Shown one piece after another: positions 42,233-47,393 of a stretch of 47,393 nt of DNA (the first letter of the stretch is position 1; every line of letters begins with the position of its first letter). The DNA comes from Sulfurimonas sp. RIFOXYB12_FULL_35_9 (GTDB taxonomy: Bacteria > Campylobacterota > Campylobacteria > Campylobacterales > Sulfurimonadaceae): the NCBI GenBank assembly GCA_001829715.1, contig MICC01000112.1, forward strand, positions 3,457 through 50,849, given 5' to 3'. The notes under the pieces are model-generated. The model saw nothing but the letters and a program-made list of their open reading frames with translations, was not told the origin of the DNA and ran no database searches. The position numbers and the translations under genes were made by a program.

Positions 42233-42523
42233 TTACTTTTTAAATTTTTCGGCAGCATCTTTTACAGAAGCGCTTAGAGCATTCCACGCACTCTCTACAT
42301 CATCTTTAAAGTGTTCCCATTTTTCCTCGCCGGCTTCATCAAGGTTTTTTAGTTTTGCTTTAGTAGCCTCATACATGTGTTCAAGTTCATCAACATGTTC
42401 AATATACTTGATATGAACATCTGCCGCATAAATCTTACTCTTTGCTTTATACTCTGCTAATTTAACCTGAACCAATTCTAACTCTGCTTCGATTTTTTGT
42501 TTATAAGCATCTTTTTTACTCAT
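42233..42523 (-). CDS. Small coiled-coil stress-type protein (sll1863-like)
   Basis: The 96-aa product (MSKKDAYKQKIEAELELVQV...) is almost entirely helical with Lys/Glu heptads, ending VESAWNALSASVKDAAEKFKK. This resembles small conserved coiled-coil proteins related to cyanobacterial sll1863-type stress proteins. ATG 42523 is chosen over 42556 because AAGGAAG lies eight bases before it. The function is unknown. Confidence 0.7.
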   Translation of the reverse strand: MSKKDAYKQKIEAELELVQVKLAEYKAKSKIYAADVHIKYIEHVDELEHMYEATKAKLKNLDEAGEEKWEHFKDDVESAWNALSASVKDAAEKFKK

Positions 42524-42744
42524 GATAAACTTCCTTTTTAAATTTAATACAAACACTACCTCAAAAGAGCCTTTCTTACTCTTTTAAGACACCTATCTCA
42601 AACTATTAAAAAGTGCAGCAACACACTTAAAAGTGCTACCCATACGTATATTTTATTTCAGCAACCTTAATATAAAGCAATTATACTCTGTGGTATAAAA
42701 TATTATTTTTGTTAAAATAACAAAATGAACTCAAAAGGCGTTTT

Positions 42745-43248
42745 ATGAGCAATAAAAAAACACTCTTTATCGGCGGCATCAAAAGCGGAAAATCGCTAAA
42801 TGCCCAAAACTACATACTACAAAACTCATTTGGCAAACCACTTTATCTGGCTACTACCGAATTTATAGATGACGAGATGCAACAAAGAGTTGATGAGCAT
42901 AAAGAGCAAAGAAGAGAACAGTTTGATACGGTCGAAGAGGCTCTAAAACTCTATAAAATTATCTCTACATGTAAAAGTGCCGTTTTAGTCGAGTGTGTCA
43001 GCATGTGGATAAACAATATGCTCTATCACGGGTTTGGTTTTACTGAAATGAAAAAAGAGTTAGAAGCTGTTTTGTCGCTTGAAACAACAGTTGTTTTTGT
43101 TTTAAACGATGTTGGATGCGGTATCATTCCCGATAACGCTCTTGCACGGGAGTTTGTAGATATCAGCGGAAAACTATCTCAGCTTATAGCTAGCGGATGT
43201 GATGAAGTTTACCACACCGTTGCCGGCATCTCCACGAGGATAAAATGA
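42745..43248 (+). CDS. cobU: Adenosylcobinamide kinase / phosphate guanylyltransferase
   Basis: The 167-aa protein starts with a P-loop, LFIGGIKSGKSLNAQ, and has the CobU/CobP motifs DDEMQQRVDEHKEQR and ECVSMWINNML. It then has VLNDVGCGIIPDNALARE. It phosphorylates adenosylcobinamide and adds GMP. AAAGG lies before the ATG and TATAAA occurs about 50 bp upstream. It overlaps cobS by 4 bp in the cobU-cobS-cobC set. Confidence 0.95.
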   Translation: MSNKKTLFIGGIKSGKSLNAQNYILQNSFGKPLYLATTEFIDDEMQQRVDEHKEQRREQFDTVEEALKLYKIISTCKSAVLVECVSMWINNMLYHGFGFTEMKKELEAVLSLETTVVFVLNDVGCGIIPDNALAREFVDISGKLSQLIASGCDEVYHTVAGISTRIK

Positions 43249-43970
43249 GAAACATATTTAAAGGTTTTGCCCTTGCAATTTCCATGTTAACAACTGTTCC
43301 TATGTTTAAAATACATGATTTTTACAAAGGCATCAACGGTTATGCCGTGATGTTCTACCCTCTTGTAGGTTTTATCTTAGGCTCTATTTTATGGGGTTTG
43401 CACTCGCTTTTAAATTCTTATGTTGACTCAACACATTTAGCCGTTATCATTTTTGCTCTTTGGATTTTACTTACGGGCGCGCTTCATCTTGATGGTTTTA
43501 GCGATACAATGGATGGTTTGTACGTTTCAAAAGAGAGAGCCTTAGAAGTTATGAAAGATCCCCATGTCGGCGGAATGGGGATGATAATGAGCGTTACGTT
43601 TCTTATCCTAAAAGCATCTTCTCTTGCAACACTTGAGGCTTTTTACCTTTTGCCTCTTGTCTTGATGCTCTCAAGACTAAACGCTGTTTTGGCAATCTTT
43701 TTTTACCCATATATAAGCCAAAACGGAATGGGTGCTTTGGCAAAAGAGGAGTTTACAAAAACGCAAATGCTTATCACGCTTTTTTACTCATTTTTAGCTC
43801 TTTTACTTTATAACAAACTGCTTCTGCTTGTTAGTGCTCTGTTAGTTTTGCTTGTTATAAAAAGCTTTTTTATCAAAAGATACGGCGGATTTACTGGCGA
43901 CATCTACGGTTTTACTATTGAAATTAGCGAACTCATTATTTTAAATATTCTACTCTTTGGCTTGGTATGA
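43245..43970 (+). CDS. cobS: Adenosylcobinamide-GDP ribazoletransferase
   Basis: The 241-aa integral membrane protein has about six helices and the CobS signature GALHLDGFSDTMDGLYVS, with DPHVGGMGMI. It joins the nucleotide loop to adenosyl-cobinamide-GDP. It overlaps the genes on both sides by 4 bp. Confidence 0.96.
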   Translation: MRNIFKGFALAISMLTTVPMFKIHDFYKGINGYAVMFYPLVGFILGSILWGLHSLLNSYVDSTHLAVIIFALWILLTGALHLDGFSDTMDGLYVSKERALEVMKDPHVGGMGMIMSVTFLILKASSLATLEAFYLLPLVLMLSRLNAVLAIFFYPYISQNGMGALAKEEFTKTQMLITLFYSFLALLLYNKLLLLVSALLVLLVIKSFFIKRYGGFTGDIYGFTIEISELIILNILLFGLV

Positions 43971-44503
43971 GAGTAACCTTGGTTCGCCACGCCGAAGTTG
44001 ATGAGAGATACCAAAACTGCTACAACGGGCATAACGAAATAGGACTCTCTAAAAAAGGGTACATGCAAGCAAAAGAGCTTGTAAAAAAACTTGATATTTT
44101 AGAGTTTGATGCGGTTTTCTGCTCCGACCTTCCCCGTGCAAAAGAGACACTCAAACACTCTTTGCATGCAAAAGAGGCTATCTATACCGATAAACTCAGA
44201 GAAAAATCATGGGGCAAACATGAAGGGCTTAGTTTTGATGAGATTATTTCAGAGGGTGAGATAGAGTATGTGGATTTTTTGCAGTGGATAGAGTCGCTTG
44301 ATGGTGAACCTTACAGAGAGTACATAAAAAGGGTAGAGAAGTTTTTCTTTGAGTTTTTGCCATCGCTGAACAAAGAGTCTGTTTTAGTCGTAACTCATGC
44401 GGGAGTTATCCGTGTTTTAATGAGCATTGTTAAAAAAATCACTTTGGAAGAGGCTTTTTGTATGAAAGTAGAAAACTGCTCGCTAACACTGTTTGAAATA
44501 TGA
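43967..44503 (+). CDS. cobC: Histidine phosphatase, alpha-ribazole phosphatase
   Basis: The 178-aa protein has the phosphoglycerate-mutase-type RHAE motif near the start (LVRHAEVDERYQNCYNG), DLPRAKETL and VVTHAGVIRVL. Next to cobU-cobS it is best read as alpha-ribazole-5'-phosphate phosphatase CobC. It is also possible that it dephosphorylates another late intermediate. Confidence 0.9.
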   Translation: MRVTLVRHAEVDERYQNCYNGHNEIGLSKKGYMQAKELVKKLDILEFDAVFCSDLPRAKETLKHSLHAKEAIYTDKLREKSWGKHEGLSFDEIISEGEIEYVDFLQWIESLDGEPYREYIKRVEKFFFEFLPSLNKESVLVVTHAGVIRVLMSIVKKITLEEAFCMKVENCSLTLFEI

Positions 44504-44539
44504 TAAAATTCAAAATATAAATTTGAAGGAGCAAACACG

Positions 44540-44863
44540 ATGAGACAATATCTTATAGTCGGTTTTATCGTGCTTTGTATTACATTTGTCAATATATTTG
44601 CACTTGAAAATTTTGTGCAACGGCAAAAAAGTCATACTCACGACTCCTGTGTACTCTTTGAGCATCATCATTATCACACCCATCACAATATTGAACATTC
44701 GCATTCACATGGACATAATCACAAAATAAATCTTGTAGACTTTTATTCAAACAAAATTGTTGAAATAACTGCATTTTTATATAGAGATAATGAGCATTTT
44801 GAACTTAAAATATTACATAATAATTTTATTCCAAGCGAACTTCTTCGTCCCCCTATCGCCTAA
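44540..44863 (+). CDS. His-rich exported protein
   Basis: The 107-aa product has an N-terminal hydrophobic stretch (MRQYLIVGFIVLCITFVNIF), then a His cluster (HHHYHTHHNIEHSHSHGHNH, residues about 42-61). A mixed C-terminal part ends RPPIA. Eighteen or so His suggest binding of Ni, Co or Zn outside the cytoplasm. AAGGAGC precedes the ATG. It is first of a metal-related block that sits between cobC and a cobT-like gene. Confidence 0.85.
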   Translation: MRQYLIVGFIVLCITFVNIFALENFVQRQKSHTHDSCVLFEHHHYHTHHNIEHSHSHGHNHKINLVDFYSNKIVEITAFLYRDNEHFELKILHNNFIPSELLRPPIA

Positions 44864-44912
44864 TTTATTTATATTGTTACTTTAAACACAAACTATATTG
44901 ATTAGGATATAT

Positions 44913-45686
44913 ATGAAAAAATTTTTAGTTTTAGGCGTATTGGTTCTATTTAGCACCTTTGCTTACGCACATGGTATCTCTGCTGATGACAAGCAGGCAA
45001 TGCTTGATGGCGGAAACCTCCGATATATCTGGCTTGGTGCGACACACATGCTAACGGGATATGACCATCTGCTTTTTTTATTGGGCGTAGTCTTTTTCCT
45101 TAACACTTTCAAAGACATTGTCAAATTCGTTTCCGTGTTTACACTCGGACACAGTATCACGCTGATTTTGGCAACTTTTATGGGAATCAATGCCAATTAT
45201 TATCTGATTGATGCTGTTATCGCTATGAGTGTAATATACAAAGCATTTGATAACAACAAAGGTTTTGAGAATTATCTGCATGTAAAATCTCCAAATCTTT
45301 TGTGGATGGTATTGCTTTTTGGTCTTATCCACGGATTTGGACTCTCAACACGGTTGCAACAGTTACCGCTTGGTGAAAACAACCTTGATATACTACTTAG
45401 GATAATTTCATTCAATATCGGCGTAGAGTTTGGACAGGTACTTGCCTTAATTCCCATCCTCTTTATCCTGATGATTTGGCGACAAAAAACATCATTTATG
45501 CAACATAGCAAGGTAGCCAACCATGCTTTGATGTTCGCAGGGTTTATGCTGCTGCTTATGCAACTGCACGGCTATCTACATACAACTAATGAAGAAGAGT
45601 TTGGTTTTAACAAAGATGCTCACACGCATATACATATGGATATGGAAGCTGAAAAAATCAAACAATATTCACACGGTTCATTATAA
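44913..45686 (+). CDS. HupE/UreJ-family metal permease
   Basis: The 257-aa protein begins with a signal segment (MKKFLVLGVLVLFSTFAYA) and then AHGIS, the N-terminal His of HupE/UreJ proteins. ATHMLTGYDHLLFLLGV, TLGHSITLILAT and LFGLIHGFGLS are the family motifs, carried on about six helices. These proteins import nickel or cobalt. ATG 44913 follows AGGA (44902-44905). The His-rich C-terminal DAHTHIHMDM adds metal binding. Cobalt is favoured by the surrounding cob genes. Confidence 0.9.
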   Translation: MKKFLVLGVLVLFSTFAYAHGISADDKQAMLDGGNLRYIWLGATHMLTGYDHLLFLLGVVFFLNTFKDIVKFVSVFTLGHSITLILATFMGINANYYLIDAVIAMSVIYKAFDNNKGFENYLHVKSPNLLWMVLLFGLIHGFGLSTRLQQLPLGENNLDILLRIISFNIGVEFGQVLALIPILFILMIWRQKTSFMQHSKVANHALMFAGFMLLLMQLHGYLHTTNEEEFGFNKDAHTHIHMDMEAEKIKQYSHGSL

Positions 45687-45694
45687 TAACTGTC

Positions 45695-45738
45695 GGGATA
45701 ATTTATCCCTGCCGCTAAAACAGACTTGTTCGTTTTAG
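45695..45738. terminator. Two hairpins between metal genes
   Basis: GGGATAA-t-TTATCCC (45695-45709) and CTAAAAC...GTTTTAG (45715-45738) follow the HupE gene. They may terminate or attenuate transcription into the His-rich gene. Confidence 0.5.
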
Positions 45739-45769
45739 TGCCTAATAGAAGATTAAAAAGGAAAACACA

Positions 45770-46138
45770 ATGAAAAAAATCATCACTAATGCTGCTTTTG
45801 CAGCCGCATTGACACTAAGTGTCAGCCCACTATATGCAGGCGGAAATCATGACCATGGTCATGATCATGGTCACAGCCATTCAAAAACAGTAGTTAATGA
45901 AGCTAAAGCCAAAGAGGTTGCTATGCGACAAATCAAAAATTTTGTTCAAAGCGGTAAACTTGACAAAAGTTGGGCAGGAGTTGCTGTTCACAGTGTCAAT
46001 AAGCAAACTTACAACTCAATGCCGGAGTGGATCTTTACATTTAAAAATGACAAAGAGCCTAATCAAGAGCGTCATAGTTTTTATATTTTTGTAAACCAAT
46101 ACGGCGAAATGGCAGGTGCAAACTTTACGGGAAAATAA
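45770..46138 (+). CDS. His-rich periplasmic protein, DUF6488-like
   Basis: The 122-aa product has a signal peptide (MKKIITNAAFAAALTLSVSPLYAGG). A His tract follows (HDHGHDHGHSHS, about residues 28-39), then a small folded domain (AKAKEVAMRQIKNFVQSGKL...PEWIFTFKND...FYIFVNQYGEMAGANFTGK) resembling DUF6488. It is likely a periplasmic metal chaperone that works with the HupE permease. AAAAGGAAA lies before the ATG. A perfect 28-bp palindrome follows its stop. Confidence 0.85.
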   Translation: MKKIITNAAFAAALTLSVSPLYAGGNHDHGHDHGHSHSKTVVNEAKAKEVAMRQIKNFVQSGKLDKSWAGVAVHSVNKQTYNSMPEWIFTFKNDKEPNQERHSFYIFVNQYGEMAGANFTGK

Positions 46139-46144
46139 CTATAC

Positions 46145-46172
46145 TATCAATCTGTATTAATACAGATTGATA
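46145..46172. promoter_or_regulatory. Perfect 28-bp palindrome
   Basis: TATCAATCTGTATT and its exact complement form one uninterrupted inverted repeat without a mismatch. As DNA it is a large operator-like site for a dimer. As RNA it forms about a 12-bp stem with a small loop. It lies between the His-rich gene and the AAGGAG site of the next gene. Confidence 0.75.
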
Positions 46173-46186
46173 TATAAGGAGAACTA

Positions 46187-46537
46187 TTGGCTTATTACAT
46201 TACAAAACTCATTATAACAGCATTTCTAATTGTCTTTATATCTGAAATAGGGAAAAGGTACAGCTTGGCGGGTGCTTTGCTGGCAGCCGTTCCGTTAGTA
46301 TCAATCTTGGCTATGACATGGATGTATATAGATACAAACGACAGTAGCAGCGCAGTAGAATTTTCAAATAGAATTATCTGGTTGATAGCACCGTCAATGA
46401 TATTGTTTATTGCTTTTCCTATTTTAATAAAAAATGGGATAGGCTTTTATCCGAGTATGTTCATTTCGGTATCAATGACTATTCTTGCTTACTACGGCGT
46501 TATATTTACTCTTGAAAAATTTGGAATAAAAATTTAA
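46187..46537 (+). CDS. DUF3147 family membrane protein
   Basis: The 116-aa protein has four hydrophobic helices (about residues 4-20, 28-46, 62-82, 88-110) and the GKRYSLAGALLAAVPLVS segment typical of DUF3147. It starts with TTG, supported by AAGGAGA six bases upstream. No function is known. It is last in the metal block. Confidence 0.82.
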   Translation: MAYYITKLIITAFLIVFISEIGKRYSLAGALLAAVPLVSILAMTWMYIDTNDSSSAVEFSNRIIWLIAPSMILFIAFPILIKNGIGFYPSMFISVSMTILAYYGVIFTLEKFGIKI

Positions 46538-46564
46538 TAATCAAACTGCATAAAAGGATAAAAT

Positions 46565-47393
46565 ATTAAAACATACAATATATTTACAAATGAGCCTAGT
46601 TCACTTCCCACGGGCAAAGCAGACTTTTTACTAGCGGCATCAGTCACAAAAACATGCGAAATTGACGGGATTACGCAAGCTGGAATCCCCGGAATGATTT
46701 CTCTCACGCCCACGCTTGATGCGGAGTTTATTACAAATGGAAAAGTTTTTTCACTCGGCGAACTTGCAGAGACTCCTACAGGCGTGCCGACTCCTGCAAT
46801 AATTACAAGGGCAGTACACAACCTTGTTCCATTTAGCAGCATCGAGATTTTGGATCTGGGTCTTGTTAAACTTCCGAAAAACTCTACATACAAAAGTTTT
46901 GGTATCTTGCCCTCAGAATCCATAGTAACAGGTGCGAACATAGATGCAAGGTCTGTTTTTAACAAAGGGTTTGCTTATGGAGAGAGTTATGAGTTGAAGG
47001 GAAGTTATCTTATTTTAGCAGAGAGTACGCCAAGCGGAACGACGACTGCTACAGCAACGGCTTTGGCACTCGGGTATAACTGCAGAGGCGATTTTTCGTC
47101 AAGTTTTTTACATGTACCGAGCGGCATAAGAGATGAAACCATAAATAAGGCTCTCTCTCTTGTACATGAGGGGATGAGCAACTTTAAGAAGCTCTCACAT
47201 GTGAGCGACAATATGCTTCTCTTTTGTGCCGGTTTTTTGATGAGCGCATCAAAAAGGTTTCACATTGTCTTAGCAGGCGGAACGCAGATGGCAGCGTGCC
47301 TTTTGGTAGCAGACAGACTCAGAGAAGATGTTTTGATGAGAGTAAAACATGAAAATATCACTCTTGCAACAACGTTCTGGGTGGCAAATGACA
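46565..47393 (+). CDS. cobT: CobT-like nicotinate-nucleotide-DMB phosphoribosyltransferase (partial, ATT start)
   Basis: The frame runs open to the window end (276 codons seen). It contains ITQAGIPGMISLTPTLDAEF, ETPTGVPTPAIITRAV, ESTPSGTTTATATALALGY and VLAGGTQMAACLLVADRL, matching the TIGR00303/CobT-like family. No ATG, GTG or TTG exists between the in-frame stop at 46559-46561 and residue 44. ATT 46565 follows AAGGA (46554-46558) by six bases, so an ATT start is most likely. It activates the lower ligand base of cobalamin. The C-terminal part lies outside the window. Confidence 0.88.
   Translation, partial: MKTYNIFTNEPSSLPTGKADFLLAASVTKTCEIDGITQAGIPGMISLTPTLDAEFITNGKVFSLGELAETPTGVPTPAIITRAVHNLVPFSSIEILDLGLVKLPKNSTYKSFGILPSESIVTGANIDARSVFNKGFAYGESYELKGSYLILAESTPSGTTTATATALALGYNCRGDFSSSFLHVPSGIRDETINKALSLVHEGMSNFKKLSHVSDNMLLFCAGFLMSASKRFHIVLAGGTQMAACLLVADRLREDVLMRVKHENITLATTFWVAND

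Noticed and set aside
46534-47211. Minus-strand frames under the cobT-like gene
   Set aside because: They are shadows. The plus-strand frame has clear CobT-family motifs throughout.
1-47393. CRISPR arrays, tRNA/rRNA genes, prophage or transposase genes
   Set aside because: No regularly spaced repeats, cloverleaf-like sequence, rRNA segments or integrase/transposase motifs were recognised by reading. A covariance-model scan could still reveal a small RNA.

Overview
The window looks like a chromosomal segment of a Campylobacterota (Epsilonproteobacteria) bacterium, most like Sulfurimonas or a relative. The reasons are low GC, an E. coli-type YcaO, a ferredoxin-type NirA with a short nitrate reductase, a cobalamin nucleotide-loop locus, a GHKL/GGDEF/HD-GYP/CZB-chemoreceptor signalling set, and very compact gene order with many 1-20 bp overlaps. 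No tRNA, rRNA, CRISPR array, phage or transposase gene was recognised. The species assignment is inference from protein content.

Layout. 1-6.4 kb holds the end of a GHKL ATPase, rpmI-rplT, a small coiled-coil protein, a DUF234 protein, tex, a GNAT acetyltransferase, an outer-membrane barrel and tpx. 6.5-14.7 kb is a minus-strand run, cdsA-dxr-[restriction-modification cassette]-tsaD. The cassette has five genes: a short N6/N4 methylase, a C5 methylase, a DUF3883 nuclease, a second C5 methylase and a D12 adenine methylase. They overlap by 4 bp or lie 3 bp apart, and the set looks inserted between the housekeeping genes dxr and tsaD. 14.4-16.2 kb carries a small hypothetical gene and an NFACT (RqcH-like) gene, separated by three strong hairpins.

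16.3-23.2 kb is a nitrate-assimilation locus: narK and a PP2C-phosphatase/Ser-Thr-kinase fusion on the plus strand face nasA/narB-nirA on the minus strand. Divergent from nasA, 23.3-26.2 kb encodes a two-subunit heme-copper enzyme plus a membrane protein. Its catalytic subunit has Asp where cNOR has the FeB-ligand His and the nearby Glu, and its subunit II lacks the CuA ligands. It therefore looks like a gNOR-type nitric oxide reductase rather than an oxidase. 26.2-30.7 kb is signalling: PAS-GGDEF-EAL, a soluble CZB chemoreceptor and HD-GYP. An EF-hand-type calcium-binding protein follows.

32.1-38.9 kb is a corrinoid (or siderophore) uptake operon: a Cys-containing small protein, TonB receptor, binding protein, ATPase, permease, YcaO and a Cys-rich PF04071-like protein. 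42.7-47.4 kb carries cobU-cobS-cobC, then a His-rich/HupE/His-rich metal cluster, then a cobT-like gene cut by the window end. Cobalt import and late cobalamin assembly therefore sit together. Between these two blocks (39.4-42.5 kb) lies an AT-rich accessory islet. It holds a decayed type IIG restriction-enzyme start, a lipoprotein, a Fic gene bracketed by near-identical 31-bp direct repeats, and a 51-aa gene on the opposite strand. That small protein contains the Fic-inhibitory motif SxxxEG, so the pair is a candidate Fic toxin-antitoxin module in an unusual convergent, overlapping arrangement.

The strongest candidates for something new are the convergent Fic/antitoxin module, the five-gene restriction-modification cassette with two C5 methylases and a truncated methylase, the gNOR operon with its third gene, the apparent ATT start of the cobT-like gene, and a perfect 28-bp palindrome at 46145-46172.
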